Part shown: positions 16,508 through 24,681 of the stretch, in pieces
Numbering within the stretch: the first letter of the stretch is position 1
Layout of the letters: the number at the start of each line of letters is the position of its first letter
Assembly (NCBI GenBank): GCA_902769055.1
Contig: CACXNL010000010.1
Coordinates: 1 to 32,047 of the forward strand
Direction of reading: 5' to 3'
Origin: an uncultured Pseudomonadota bacterium
GTDB lineage: Bacteria; Pseudomonadota; Alphaproteobacteria; RUG11792
Length of the DNA: 32,047 nucleotides
Notes under the pieces: generated by a model
What the model was told of the DNA's origin: nothing
The model's database searches: none
The model's input: the letters and a program-made list of their open reading frames with translations, nothing else
Position numbers and translations under genes: made by a program

Positions 16508-17227
16508 CTATGTTGGTTTGTAGCCAGCCGTTGAACCGATAGTAAAACAAAAAATTTTTAAGCAATTGCAATTTTTTAGTACTTTTGCGCATTCATTCAA
16601 GGTAGCACCAGTAGTCATTACATCGTCAATTAAAATAATATTTTTATTTGATAAATCAGTAGTACAACAAAAAGCATCCTTAACGTTTTCCAATCTTTCA
16701 GATATATTTTTGCCTTTTTGGTAATCGGTTTTTCGACTTCTTTTTAAAATCTTACGAATTGGTAATCCGGAAATTTTCGAAAATTCAACAGCTATGATAG
16801 TAGCGGGATTATATCCACGTTTCAGAATTCTGCTCCAATGCGATGGAACTGGGACTATAAAATCCGATTGAGCAAAAATGCCCTTATATTTCGAAAACAA
16901 CATTTGTGTGCACGAATTAGCAACGAAGTTGTCCGCCTGTTTTTTGATTTTCATCACGATATTTTTTGAAAAGCCATCATAAACGAAAAGAGTTCTTGCT
17001 TGGTCAAAATGCCGAGGGTGCGTTTGACAAGTTTGGCATAGGAAGTTTTCATAGGTAGAGTTGTACGAATTTTCTAAAATTTTTCCGCAAATGTCGCAAA
17101 ACGGGTAGTCTACGAAAGTAATTTTTGAAAAACAATTCGAACATAAAATCGAATTTGGTAAAACTTCATTTCCGCAAATCAAACATTTTGTCGGAAACAA
17201 CCAATCGAAAATTTCACATATAGGCAT
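16508..17227 (-). CDS. comF: ComF family protein (double zinc finger plus phosphoribosyltransferase fold)
   Basis: ComF-type proteins act in DNA uptake or a related nucleic-acid step in competent bacteria; in many others the role is unknown. The 239-residue protein has N-terminal Cys pairs for zinc (CLICGN, CSNCF, CDICGK, CQTCQT). The phosphoribosyltransferase-like half has IVPVPSHWSRILKRGYNPA and the PRPP-loop sequence NIILIDDVMTTGAT. Length and domains are normal. The gene is divergent from the secretin at 17308, with only 80 bases between them. Competence is a possible shared theme but is not shown. Confidence 0.9.
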   Translation of the reverse strand: MPICEIFDWLFPTKCLICGNEVLPNSILCSNCFSKITFVDYPFCDICGKILENSYNSTYENFLCQTCQTHPRHFDQARTLFVYDGFSKNIVMKIKKQADNFVANSCTQMLFSKYKGIFAQSDFIVPVPSHWSRILKRGYNPATIIAVEFSKISGLPIRKILKRSRKTDYQKGKNISERLENVKDAFCCTTDLSNKNIILIDDVMTTGATLNECAKVLKNCNCLKIFCFTIGSTAGYKPT

Positions 17228-17280
17228 CCTAAGATTTGAGGGCTATTTCATACCGACAGAGATATTGTCATAGAATTTTA

Positions 17281-17296
17281 TTGAGAAACTCTTAAC
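17281..17296 (+). promoter_or_regulatory. Near-consensus CtrA box before the secretin gene
   Basis: TTGA-GAAACTC-TTAAC, one mismatch from TTAA-N7-TTAAC. It ends 11 bases before the secretin ATG, which has no good ribosome binding site. The position so close to the start would fit repression or a leaderless transcript. The single mismatch and the AT-rich setting keep this tentative. Confidence 0.3.
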
Positions 17297-17307
17297 ATCT
17301 AACTCAA

Positions 17308-18915
17308 ATGAAATTCTCGAAGTACTTATTGATTATGTTAATATTTCTACTAGGATGCGATAAAGCGGTAAAAAATAAGTATACTTCATCAAATATGGAG
17401 GATAGTATTGTGCGCAAAATGATGGCGCCAATTGAGGATGAAGAAGAACCATCACAGCAAGTAATTCAGCAGCAATTTCCAGTAATTCCAGAAAATTTGA
17501 AACAAAAAGTTTCATTAACTTTGAATGAACATTTGCCGATAAGTTCAGTGCTTTACGAAACGGCAAAAAAACTAAATATCAATTTTCAAATGGCTCCCAA
17601 AATCAATTCAAAAATGATTTTTCAAGCTCACAAAAAGCCGTTTATAGAGGTTTTGGATGCTATTTGTGATATGGCAAATCTGCGTTATACGATTACAAAT
17701 GGTATGGTCAAAGTGGATATTGATGAGCCGTATTCGGACGTATATGATGTTCAATTTTTAAATCTTTCGCGCGATAGTGAAAATAAAATATCAATAGAAA
17801 CGGAGATAGCGACTGGTGAAAGGGGTAATAAGAAAAAAACAACATTAAGCGACAGCAATGTTGTCGTGAAAGCGAAGAGCGATTTTTGGGAAGAGTTGAA
17901 TAGCTCATTGGAAATTATGCTAAATTCAAGCAAAGAAAATGGATTTAGATATTCCATAAACAAGCAATCTGGCGTCGTTACAGTATTTGCCAATTCGAAA
18001 TTTCAACGCAGCGTTAGAGAGTATATAGAAAAAATTAAAGCCTCAGTAATGAGCCAAGTTTTAATCGAAGCAAAAATTATCGAAGTTACGTTGAAAAACG
18101 AATACAGACGGGGCATTGATTGGGGGCTTTTAGGTTCTAGACTTAGTGTTACTTCTGCATTCGGTAAAAACTCAGCCAATGGGGTTGGTGCTTTGGCGGG
18201 TAGTGGTGTTGTAACTTTTAAAACGGCGAGGGAGGACGCTCATAAACGGAATGACATAGGGGCTATTTTACAGCTTCTTGAAGAATTTGGTTCAACTAGA
18301 ACTATATCAAATCCACGGATTACCGCCATGAACAATCAAGCGGCAGTTTTAAAAGTTGCACAAAATCACGTTTACTTTAAACTGAACTATGACAAAACAT
18401 TTACTTCTTCTACGAATGACAAGATGGATATTTCAGTTTCTAGCGATATACAAACGGTTCCTATTGGTTTGGTCATGTTTGTCCAACCCTCGATTGATAT
18501 AACTAATAACACGGTAACGCTGTTTCTGAGACCGACTATTACCAGGCTTGCCAATCAAGTTAGTGATCCAGCAGTAGATATTGCGATGAAAGCATCGGGT
18601 AATACGTCGGGTTATGATCAATCCAAAGTTCCAGTTACTGAAGTTCGTGAGATTGCCTCTGTTTTGAAACTAGAGGACGGCGAGATAGCGGTTTTGGGCG
18701 GATTTATGGAGTCGCGTTCTTCGAAAAACAAAACAGGGCTTCCGGGGCTTCGGGATAAGCCGATAATTGGCGAAATTGTTTCATCCCACGGTATGGGCGA
18801 TGAAATTATCGAGCTGGTCATTCTGATTAAGGTCAAATTGGCTAACAAACCAAGGCACCAAAAAGCTGCTGATATTCGACTACAGCGTTTTGTTGTGGAT
18901 CCACGACCGTTTTGA
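17308..18915 (+). CDS. Lipoprotein secretin (type IV pilus MshL/PilN-like or type II secretion)
   Basis: An outer-membrane pore protein of the secretin superfamily, 535 residues. A lipoprotein signal with lipobox FLLGC gives Cys17 as the lipid-bearing residue. A short secretin N-terminal (STN) domain follows (VSLTLNEHLPISSVLYETAK, about 70-100), then N-domains and the secretin core from about 250. The core has QVLIEAKIIEVTLKNEYRRG, the VTEVREIASVLKLEDGEIAVLGGF signature and a GLRDKPIIG segment. Self-lipidated secretins occur among MshL/PilN types. No pilus or secretion gene lies next to it, so it is an orphan here; other components must be elsewhere or are lost. A gap of 39 bases separates it from xseB. 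Confidence 0.85.
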   Translation: MKFSKYLLIMLIFLLGCDKAVKNKYTSSNMEDSIVRKMMAPIEDEEEPSQQVIQQQFPVIPENLKQKVSLTLNEHLPISSVLYETAKKLNINFQMAPKINSKMIFQAHKKPFIEVLDAICDMANLRYTITNGMVKVDIDEPYSDVYDVQFLNLSRDSENKISIETEIATGERGNKKKTTLSDSNVVVKAKSDFWEELNSSLEIMLNSSKENGFRYSINKQSGVVTVFANSKFQRSVREYIEKIKASVMSQVLIEAKIIEVTLKNEYRRGIDWGLLGSRLSVTSAFGKNSANGVGALAGSGVVTFKTAREDAHKRNDIGAILQLLEEFGSTRTISNPRITAMNNQAAVLKVAQNHVYFKLNYDKTFTSSTNDKMDISVSSDIQTVPIGLVMFVQPSIDITNNTVTLFLRPTITRLANQVSDPAVDIAMKASGNTSGYDQSKVPVTEVREIASVLKLEDGEIAVLGGFMESRSSKNKTGLPGLRDKPIIGEIVSSHGMGDEIIELVILIKVKLANKPRHQKAADIRLQRFVVDPRPF

Positions 18916-18954
18916 TTATAAAATCGTGATGATCGTTGCTCAGGGATTTTTAAT

Positions 18955-19146
18955 ATGTCTGAATTGACTTTTGAACAGGCGGTTGTTGAGCTTGAAGAGA
19001 TAATCAAAAAACTTGAAGCTGGCAAAATGCCATTGGAAGATGCAGTAAAAGCCTTCGAGCGTGGTTCTGAGTTAAAGAAAATTTGTGAGGAAAAGCTGAA
19101 AAATGCGCAACTTAAGATAGAAATGCTTTCCGAAGATAAGGAGTAA
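18955..19146 (+). CDS. xseB: Exodeoxyribonuclease VII small subunit
   Basis: The small, non-catalytic subunit of exonuclease VII, which coats the large subunit XseA. The 63-residue helical protein shows the full family pattern: LTFEQAVVELEEIIKKLEAG, then MPLEDAVKAFERGSEL and CEEKLKNAQLKIE. The length is normal. Its partner xseA is at 9884 on the opposite strand, so the two are not co-transcribed. It follows the secretin on the same strand and may share its transcript. Confidence 0.93.
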   Translation: MSELTFEQAVVELEEIIKKLEAGKMPLEDAVKAFERGSELKKICEEKLKNAQLKIEMLSEDKE

Positions 19147-19327
19147 TTTCTGGATTCAGTATAGCGAGGGTATTGGCTTTACTTTTCTCGGGCGTTACTG
19201 TGTTGTGAGTTGTTTTAGATTGACTGGTTTGCGTTTTTGTTGTTTAATTTGACGATTTAGATGTATTTTGTTGTTTTGGTTGTCGTTATACAGCCACAAA
19301 ATAGCGTATGAGAGCGTATTTTACTGT

Positions 19328-19356
19328 TTGAAAAATATTTGGATTGGCGGTACAAT
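19328..19356 (+). promoter_or_regulatory. Putative ftsZ promoter
   Basis: TTGAAA (19328-19333), 17-nt spacer, TACAAT (19351-19356), 34 nt before the ftsZ start. This is a good sigma-70-type match at the expected distance. The rest of the gap between xseB and ftsZ (19147-19327) shows nothing else; no full CtrA box was found there. Confidence 0.6.
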
Positions 19357-19389
19357 ACAGCTATGCCTGTGTGGATTTTGGATTAAAAA

Positions 19390-20736
19390 GTGGCGGAACA
19401 ATCGGATGTGGTGTCTCTCGGACCTAAGATAGTTGTTATTGGCGTTGGTGGCGCTGGCGGGAATGCCGTGAACAATATGATACGCGCAAATTTGGAGGGG
19501 GTGACGTTTCTCGTCGCAAATACGGACGCTCAGGCGCTGAAGCAATCGCTCACTGATGAGGGGCAGAGGTTGCAGCTCGGTTTGGCGATAACGCAGGGGT
19601 TGGGCGCTGGCTCGAAACCTGAGGTCGGGAAGGCAGCCGCCGAGGAGTCCGCGGAGGATATTCTGAAATACATAGAAGGCGCAAATATGGTCTTCATCAC
19701 CGCCGGGATGGGAGGCGGTACTGGCACTGGTGCGGCGCCGGTTATTGCGAAAATAGCGCGGGAAGCTGGGATTTTGACTGTTGGGGTCGTGACGCGTCCA
19801 TTTTTGTTTGAGGGCTCTCACAGGTCTAAATCTGCGGACAGCGGAATAGACGAGCTGCAGCAGTATGTTGATACTTTGCTAGTTATTCCAAACCAGAATT
19901 TGTTCAGGATAGCGAATGAGGGGACGACGTTCGCGGATGCGTTTAAGATGGCTGACAACGTGCTCTATTCGGGCGTCAGGGGCGTTACCGACCTTATGAT
20001 TATGCCGGGGCTCATCAATCTCGATTTTGCTGATATACGCGCAGTTATGAGCGAGATGGGCAAGGCTATGATGGGTACTGGCGAAGCGGAAGGCGAGAGG
20101 CGTGCACTCGATGCGGCTGAGGCTGCTATATCAAATCCGCTGTTGGATGATGTGTCTTTGCAGGGTGCACGCGGCATCCTGATAAACATCACGGGCGGAT
20201 ACGATATGACACTGTATGAGGTTGACGAGGCGGCGAACCGTATCAGGGAGGAAGTCGATCCGGAAGCGAATATCATATTTGGTTCGACATTTGACGATAG
20301 GCTAAATGGCAAAATACGCGTCTCGGTTGTTGCGACAGGAATTGGCGCTCTTGCTGATAGTCCGTTTAAGAGTAAGGATGTTTCGGGAATAATGGGTATG
20401 AGCAAACAAGATGCGGTAAGCAAGTCGTTCAGTGATATATCCAGTGCGGTAAATAATACGATTACCGAACCGCAAAAATCGGAGAAACAAGAAACTGCGA
20501 AGGGGGAGGCGTACGAAGATGAGGTGTATAAAGATAGATATTCTGATGCAGCAGAAATGGAAGAGAAACGACGTTCTATGTCGTTTTTTGAGCGTTTTTC
20601 CAGAAATCGTCGCAGGACTTCGGAGATAAGACCTGTTGAAAAAATATCTAAAGAACCGGAAGTGAGTAACTTTGTGCCAAAAAACGAAGACACCGAAGAA
20701 TTGGATATTCCGGCTTGCTTTAGAAAAAAGCACTGA
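19390..20736 (+). CDS. ftsZ: Cell division GTPase FtsZ
   Basis: A tubulin-like GTPase that forms the division ring. The 448-residue protein starts at GTG 19390, with a weak GGA 7 nt upstream. Residues: [16 protein letters not shown] for the nucleotide site, the GGGTGTG signature at 108-114, [12 protein letters not shown] for the catalytic loop. A long variable linker runs from about 330, and the C-terminal conserved peptide [12 protein letters not shown] can recruit FtsA-like partners. In most Alphaproteobacteria ftsZ follows ftsQ-ftsA; here xseB precedes it and nuoA follows 5 bases behind. It is therefore isolated from the division cluster and has its own promoter. Confidence 0.97.
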   Translation: MAEQSDVVSLGPKIVVIGVGGAGGNAVNNMIRANLEGVTFLVANTDAQALKQSLTDEGQRLQLGLAITQGLGAGSKPEVGKAAAEESAEDILKYIEGANMVFITAGMGGGTGTGAAPVIAKIAREAGILTVGVVTRPFLFEGSHRSKSADSGIDELQQYVDTLLVIPNQNLFRIANEGTTFADAFKMADNVLYSGVRGVTDLMIMPGLINLDFADIRAVMSEMGKAMMGTGEAEGERRALDAAEAAISNPLLDDVSLQGARGILINITGGYDMTLYEVDEAANRIREEVDPEANIIFGSTFDDRLNGKIRVSVVATGIGALADSPFKSKDVSGIMGMSKQDAVSKSFSDISSAVNNTITEPQKSEKQETAKGEAYEDEVYKDRYSDAAEMEEKRRSMSFFERFSRNRRRTSEIRPVEKISKEPEVSNFVPKNEDTEELDIPACFRKKH

Positions 20737-20741
20737 TTGGT

Positions 20742-21101
20742 ATGACTTCAAGTGCCTCCCAACCGGTAATAGTGTTCGGGGTGGCTTGTGTTTTTCCAGT
20801 TCTGGCGCTGTTAGCTTCCTATCTTTGTCAGAAGCTAGTTCCTAGTGCACCACGGAAGGTGGAAGCGTACGAATGCGGATTTGTTCCGACCATCCTGCCA
20901 GGGTATGTTTCCGAAAAAAATTTTGCCGTTTCTCTGTACCTGATTACCGAGCTAGCACTTGCTCTGCTTTTAGCATGTGTCTGCCTCTTTACAAAAAACG
21001 CACAAAGAATAAGCACACTTGCTATAAAACTAGCTACTTTCGGTCTACTTTCTCTAATGCTGCTTGCCACGTACAAGATCTTTTATAAGGCGAAGAGCTA
21101 A
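20742..21101 (+). CDS. nuoA: NuoA-like subunit of NADH-quinone oxidoreductase, divergent
   Basis: A 119-residue membrane protein with three predicted helices, aligning with NuoA through the loop AYECGF, whose Cys lies near the quinone site in complex I. In the second helix the family normally has an FDLE-type acidic motif. Here FAVSLYLITELALALLLAC replaces it, so the acidic pair and the preceding Arg are missing. The gene is separated from any nuoB and follows ftsZ by 5 bases with only a weak ribosome binding site. It overlaps the convergent regulator gene by 4 bases. It may be a degenerate or re-purposed NuoA. Confidence 0.7.
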   Translation: MTSSASQPVIVFGVACVFPVLALLASYLCQKLVPSAPRKVEAYECGFVPTILPGYVSEKNFAVSLYLITELALALLLACVCLFTKNAQRISTLAIKLATFGLLSLMLLATYKIFYKAKS

Positions 21102-21883
21102 CCACATCTTAAGTCCTTCGGCACTATCACTGTTTCTGTCCAATACTTAACGCAATTGACAATGCTTTCTTTGAACGCATTATAATCTGGTGTTTTCAAT
21201 ATGTAACCCGCGGCACCTAACTTATATGCTCGAGAGACTAACTCATCGCTTATGTTATCAGTGGTAACAATTACTGGTATATCCTTTGTGTTCTCTTCCC
21301 TTTTTAGCTCTTTTAAGACGCTAATGCCGTCTCTTTTGGGAATATATATGTCAAGAAAAACGATACTCGGTTTGGGGAAGTGTGGGCATAGCGTTTTATA
21401 TTTTAGAACATCCAAAATTTGACAACCGTCATGCACACAAAGCACATCCAATTTGTCGATGTTACTTAATGCGCTCCGCGTCATCTTTTCATCAGCTGGA
21501 TTTGCCTCCGCGACAAGCACACCAATCTGAGAATCCTCTCCAACATCGCCCAGGGGAGCGCCGTCTCTATTTCGCAAGGCAACTTCTTGCGAGATCGCTT
21601 CGAAAAAATGCTCCATCTTAAACTCATACAACTCAGCCAGGCGATACAGCGTTGACACCGCAACACGGCTCTGCGCCCGTTCATATTTCTGAAGCTGTTG
21701 ATAAGAAACGCCCAGCGAAGCAGAAACATCAACAAGACTCATGTGCCTTTTCCGTCGCTCTTTTCTGAGCTGCATACCCACGAACTCATCCACAGGCTTC
21801 AACCTTGCAGCCCTTACCTGTTCTTGGCGCTCGTCAACATCTTCCATCCAATCATCATGAATACGTCCCGAAATTTCAGCCAC
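21098..21883 (-). CDS. XRE-type DNA-binding domain fused to a response-regulator receiver
   Basis: A 261-residue transcription regulator. An XRE/Cro-C1 helix-turn-helix spans about 36-95 (LRKERRKRHMSLVDVSASLG, then YQQLQKYERAQSRV). A receiver domain spans about 119-245, with Asp178 (FLDIYIP) as likely phosphate acceptor, Thr207/208 and Lys230 (ILKTPDY). The first acidic site reads VAEANPAD, where the usual second acid is Ala127. The order DNA-binding then receiver is the reverse of most response regulators. GTG 21883 is the start, with GAGG 8 nt upstream. No histidine kinase is adjacent. The targets are unknown. Confidence 0.85.
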   Translation of the reverse strand: MAEISGRIHDDWMEDVDERQEQVRAARLKPVDEFVGMQLRKERRKRHMSLVDVSASLGVSYQQLQKYERAQSRVAVSTLYRLAELYEFKMEHFFEAISQEVALRNRDGAPLGDVGEDSQIGVLVAEANPADEKMTRSALSNIDKLDVLCVHDGCQILDVLKYKTLCPHFPKPSIVFLDIYIPKRDGISVLKELKREENTKDIPVIVTTDNISDELVSRAYKLGAAGYILKTPDYNAFKESIVNCVKYWTETVIVPKDLRCG

Positions 21884-21993
21884 AGTTCACACCTCGCTTT
21901 ATTAAACTCACTAAACACCCACAGTGCGATTCTATACACTTTTGTATTAGCACCTAAATATCATAATGGTTGTATAACCTCCTTATATTTCTC

Positions 21994-22022
21994 ATTATAA
22001 TGGAATGCAGTTGTGTTTGCAA
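21994..22022 (-). promoter_or_regulatory. Putative promoter of the HTH-receiver gene
   Basis: On the minus strand TTGCAA (22017-22022), 17-nt spacer, TATAAT (21994-21999): a strong sigma-70-type match. The -10 region is the palindrome CATTATAATG. It predicts a leader of about 100 nt. An AAGGAGG at 21979-21985 is followed 13 nt later by a 5-codon frame, possibly incidental. Confidence 0.6.
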
Positions 22023-22231
22023 CTCAAGGTTGAAAATTTCTTATCAAATTAGATGTGCGAAATTTAGTTTTGTTATCGACAACAACTAATAGGCGATTTC
22101 ACACAAAAGGGCGTCAAATTACAGTTGCGTCGTTTGATAAGTATGAGAAATAGCTAAAAATCCTCACGAGGCAAAATCACATTCACCTTCATAGGATCTC
22201 TCTAATACCCTAGGAGAAGCAAAAACAAGCC
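22023..22231. other. Intergenic, no gene recognised
   Basis: About 200 bases between the promoter of the HTH-receiver gene and the terminator behind the Lrp gene. Both strands are rich in stops in all frames. No RNA gene, repeat or operator stood out. Confidence 0.4.
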
Positions 22232-22270
22232 CTACAAAAACGCCGATCGAACAACTGAAAGCTGTTCGAT
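22232..22270 (-). terminator. Intrinsic terminator behind the Lrp/AsnC gene
   Basis: ATCGAACAAC (22246-22255) pairs with GCTGTTCGAT (22261-22270), ten pairs including one G-T, with a 5-nt loop. On the minus strand GGCGTTTTTG follows. It lies 6 bases past the stop of the Lrp/AsnC gene. Confidence 0.75.
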
Positions 22271-22275
22271 TAAAG

Positions 22276-22752
22276 CTACGAATTCAATAATGTTTCTACT
22301 GGCAGTCCAAATTCATCTTTATGTTTATTAAGTGCGATATAGCTTTCAATGCTAGAAACGATACCGCTGTCTTGTAATGTGCATTTCAAGATTTTTTCAT
22401 ACTCTAGCAAATTCTTTGCGACTATTGTCAAAACGAAAGATTTATTCCCAGATGTTGAAAAGCACGACCGAATGTTGCATTCCTTTTCAACTATTTGTAA
22501 AAAACTATCCACTGTTTTTGATGCCTGGGACACCAAAGAAACAACGCAAAAGGCGCTTACGGTGAAACCAGTTTGCTCCGGATCGACGATCGCATGGTAC
22601 CCCGACAAAAGTCCCTTCTTTTCCATAATTCGCAATCTCCTCAAGCAAGGGGGAGGGGAGATGCCTACTTTTCTTGCAAGTTCCACATTGGTCATGCGCC
22701 CGTGCTTTTGCAAATTATCAAGCATCCTAACATCAATATCATCAAAATCCAT
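22276..22752 (-). CDS. Lrp/AsnC family transcriptional regulator
   Basis: A 158-residue feast/famine regulator that typically binds an amino acid as effector. The N-terminal helix-turn-helix is the AsnC type (MLDNLQKHGRMTNVELARKV, then SPPPCLRRLRIMEKKG). The RAM ligand-binding domain fills residues about 65-145. Length is normal. It stands alone between a terminator and its own promoter, and is divergent from the small DNA-binding protein at 22982. The effector amino acid and targets are not predictable; control of the nearby amino acid permease is a possibility without direct evidence. Confidence 0.9.
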   Translation of the reverse strand: MDFDDIDVRMLDNLQKHGRMTNVELARKVGISPPPCLRRLRIMEKKGLLSGYHAIVDPEQTGFTVSAFCVVSLVSQASKTVDSFLQIVEKECNIRSCFSTSGNKSFVLTIVAKNLLEYEKILKCTLQDSGIVSSIESYIALNKHKDEFGLPVETLLNS

Positions 22753-22790
22753 AACTCTATATTGCTACTTTCCCTAAATATCTATTCTCA

Positions 22791-22819
22791 ATTGTACTCG
22801 ACGGGTAACCTTTTTGTAA
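22791..22819 (-). promoter_or_regulatory. Putative promoter of the Lrp/AsnC gene
   Basis: On the minus strand TTACAA (22814-22819), 17-nt spacer, TACAAT (22791-22796), about 40 nt before the ATG. This is a moderate sigma-70-type match. Confidence 0.45.
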
Positions 22820-22879
22820 TTGAAAAACGTGGTTCTTTCAACCGCGAGTGAAACAAAATTTGCGATTTTGCTATTTTTT

Positions 22880-22892
22880 GTATCTAAGATAC
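22880..22892. promoter_or_regulatory. Perfect palindrome GTATCT-A-AGATAC
   Basis: A 13-bp palindrome with 6-bp arms around a central A, in the AT-rich region shared by the divergent Lrp gene and the small DNA-binding gene. It has the shape of an operator for a dimeric regulator. It lies 90 bases before the plus-strand ATG and 128 bases from the Lrp start. Which protein binds it, if any, is unknown. Confidence 0.35.
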
Positions 22893-22981
22893 ATAAAATT
22901 TTATGGGACTTTTTTTATTTTGAGAAACTTTCGCATTTTTGCAAAGATAAGTACAAGAGGTAGGCACTTCAAAAGGGGAAA

Positions 22982-23476
22982 ATGAAACAAAGATGGACGC
23001 CGGAAGAGATCGCTCTTATAAAGTCCGGTTTTTTAGAAGGGAAGTTGGTTAAGGTTATAGCACTTGAGGTTGGCAGATCTACAACTGCAGTGAATAAATT
23101 TTTAAGTCGCTCTGGCATAAGAACTAGACGATGGTCTATTCGAAAAAATGCTCACTTAGAACACCTATCATCTATGAACAATCGTTCATCTAAGGGAAGG
23201 GAGGATTTGGTAAAGCAACAGAATTCTATGAAAGGTGGTGAGACAGATGATGTATATTCAGGCGAAGTAACTACCGGCTTTCAGGAAGTTTTAGAGTATT
23301 TAAAATCGAATGGGTACTCAATCTCGAAAAATAACAAAAAAATGTTCGCGCCGTCAGATGACTATGCTGTTAATGACAAGCCAATTTCGGATGTAAAATT
23401 GCTTATTTTGGCTAACCGTTTGCGTTGCGAAAAACATCAACCAGTGTTTTTAGTTCCAGAGCTCGCTTGGGGATGA
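22982..23476 (+). CDS. Small DNA-binding protein, GcrA- or SANT-like N-terminus
   Basis: A 164-residue protein with an N-terminal helical domain of about 50 residues: WTPEEIALIKSGFLEGKLVK, then ALEVGRSTTAVNKFLSRSGI. The pattern, a Trp-led helix and then a helix-turn-helix with AVNKFLSR, resembles both GcrA (WT.ER.ELLKKLW.EG....IA..LG.V.RNAVIGK) and Myb/SANT-like domains. The rest has no known domain; the C-terminus is VFLVPELAW. GcrA is an alphaproteobacterial cell-cycle regulator, but the conserved GcrA C-terminal part is not evident, so the gene is not named. AAGGGGAAA before ATG 22982 gives a ribosome binding site. Confidence 0.6.
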   Translation: MKQRWTPEEIALIKSGFLEGKLVKVIALEVGRSTTAVNKFLSRSGIRTRRWSIRKNAHLEHLSSMNNRSSKGREDLVKQQNSMKGGETDDVYSGEVTTGFQEVLEYLKSNGYSISKNNKKMFAPSDDYAVNDKPISDVKLLILANRLRCEKHQPVFLVPELAWG

Positions 23477-23562
23477 ATTTCGAAGAATTTTCTGCTTGTG
23501 TGTGCAATTTATATCTTTTATTTGCACTTGCCCTTGTTTTGGGCTGTCCTTGCCGTCTCTGA
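23473..23562 (+). CDS. Possible tiny membrane or lipoprotein peptide
   Basis: A 29-codon frame whose ATG overlaps the stop of the preceding gene (ATGA). The peptide has one hydrophobic stretch ending in a lipobox-like LVLGC. GGGG just ahead of the ATG is too close for a usual ribosome binding site. A translationally coupled entericidin-like peptide is possible, but chance is as likely. The rest of 23563-23687 shows no gene. Confidence 0.2.
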   Translation: MNFEEFSACVCNLYLLFALALVLGCPCRL

Positions 23563-23687
23563 TACTGTTCTTCAGAGGAGATTAGTGCCTCAGGAATGGT
23601 GCGCATAATGGGGAACGTGTTAAATCTTTTTGAGTTGACCTTTTTTACTCATTTTTCCCTTGTAGACTGCGTAGTGCAGCTCATCTA

Positions 23688-24074
23688 TTAGCCATTAGGT
23701 ACGCTTTGTATTACAACATACGCTATCGCATACTTTATTTCGTCACTCGTTGTCGCGTGTATATCGTACGTCTCAATCTTTCGATGTAAGTTTAACAAAG
23801 CATTTCCTGTTAGGTCTATACAGGGACATCCATTCAAGTCATGCCTAATTTCAATATCATGCCAATGTATTCCCTTTACGTCTGAAATTGCCTTTAGCGT
23901 CGCTTCCTTCAGCGCATACATCTTCGCCAAAGAACCTGCGATATTCTTTCGAGACGTGCAAAACCGCACTTCATCTGCTGTGTATATCTTCTTTAAAAAG
24001 TGATTTCCAAACTTCTTGAGCAATGAATCGATACGCCGTATATCGACTATATCGATTCCCACCCCGATTATCAT
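23688..24074 (-). CDS. acpS: Holo-[acyl-carrier-protein] synthase
   Basis: Transfers 4'-phosphopantetheine from CoA to acyl carrier protein, which is needed for fatty acid synthesis. The 128-residue protein has the N-terminal [12 protein letters not shown] (Asp8 for magnesium), YTADEVRFC, and the second metal motif as [16 protein letters not shown] with a conserved Glu. The length is normal. The ATG overlaps the stop of rpsR by 4 bases, so acpS is translationally coupled to the ribosomal operon. Bacteria usually have rplI in this position. Confidence 0.93.
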   Translation of the reverse strand: MIIGVGIDIVDIRRIDSLLKKFGNHFLKKIYTADEVRFCTSRKNIAGSLAKMYALKEATLKAISDVKGIHWHDIEIRHDLNGCPCIDLTGNALLNLHRKIETYDIHATTSDEIKYAIAYVVIQSVPNG

Positions 24075-24280
24075 TTCGCCACAAACGGCAACAGAGCCAA
24101 TATTCTCGCGCGCTTTATCGCGGTCGCAATCTCACGTTGCCTCTTGAGCGGCTGCATATTTACTCTGCTGGGAATTATCTTTCCGCGCTCCGATACAAAT
24201 TTAGACAAGACTCTGACATCCTTATAATCTATCACGAGCTCTTTCTTAGTCTCGTTTTGCTTTTTCTCATTACTTTCCAT
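24071..24280 (-). CDS. rpsR: 30S ribosomal protein S18
   Basis: Binds 16S rRNA in the platform together with S6. The 69-residue product has [18 protein letters not shown], then [20 protein letters not shown] and ARILALLPF, the full S18 signature. The start is ATG 24280 because AGGGAG lies 6 nt upstream; the longer frame from 24328 would run into rpsF. Ten bases separate it from rpsF. The N-terminal Lys/Glu-rich stretch is normal for S18. Confidence 0.95.
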   Translation of the reverse strand: MESNEKKQNETKKELVIDYKDVRVLSKFVSERGKIIPSRVNMQPLKRQREIATAIKRARILALLPFVAK

Positions 24281-24290
24281 ATCACTCTCC

Positions 24291-24644
24291 CTATTCCTGC
24301 GATGGTTGATTATTTGCCTTGAATTCACGCTTCATTAGAGCTGATGGATTATTGTCCAACTTGTCAACTCTAACTATCAAGAATCTGATAACATCTTCAC
24401 TGAGCCTAAAACGCCTTTCAAGCTCTTTGATCCCATCGGCATTTGCGACCAAATTTAAAAGAACATAATGTCCCTTTCTGCACTTGTTTATCGGGTACGC
24501 GAGCGTCCTCAAACCGCAAAACTCAGTCTTCGTGACATCGCCACCAAACCCTTTTACGACAGAAACCGCTTCCTGAGCTACCGACTCGACGTGCCCAGAC
24601 GACGCTTCCTGTCTTACTATAAATACTGCTTCGTAAAACTTCAT
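24291..24644 (-). CDS. rpsF: 30S ribosomal protein S6
   Basis: Platform protein of the 30S subunit, partner of S18. The 117-residue protein begins [15 protein letters not shown] and contains [20 protein letters not shown] and [14 protein letters not shown], all typical. The start is ATG 24644, with GGAGA 4 nt upstream; a longer in-frame extension to 24701 covers the leader hairpin and is not translated. It is first gene of rpsF-rpsR-acpS. In many bacteria the S6-S18 complex binds the rpsF leader and represses its own operon. Confidence 0.95.
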   Translation of the reverse strand: MKFYEAVFIVRQEASSGHVESVAQEAVSVVKGFGGDVTKTEFCGLRTLAYPINKCRKGHYVLLNLVANADGIKELERRFRLSEDVIRFLIVRVDKLDNNPSALMKREFKANNQPSQE

Positions 24645-24657
24645 ACTCTCTCCTTTC

Positions 24658-24681
24658 GGTTGATTACTGAAAACAGCAACC
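24658..24681 (-). promoter_or_regulatory. Leader hairpin of the rpsF operon
   Basis: GGTTG and CTG (24658-24669, with a 4-nt bulge) pair with CAG and CAACC (24674-24681) around an AAAA loop, giving an 8-bp bulged hairpin 13 nt before the rpsF ATG. A second stem, CTTGCT/AGCAAG, lies at 24684-24706. S6-S18 autoregulatory leaders also have a bulged hairpin before the ribosome binding site, but the specific binding motif was not confirmed. Confidence 0.35.

Noticed and set aside
23473-23700. Read-through of TGA at 23560 giving a longer peptide
   Set aside because: TGA is used as a normal stop by neighbours such as pdhA and the GcrA-like gene, so no recoding is indicated.
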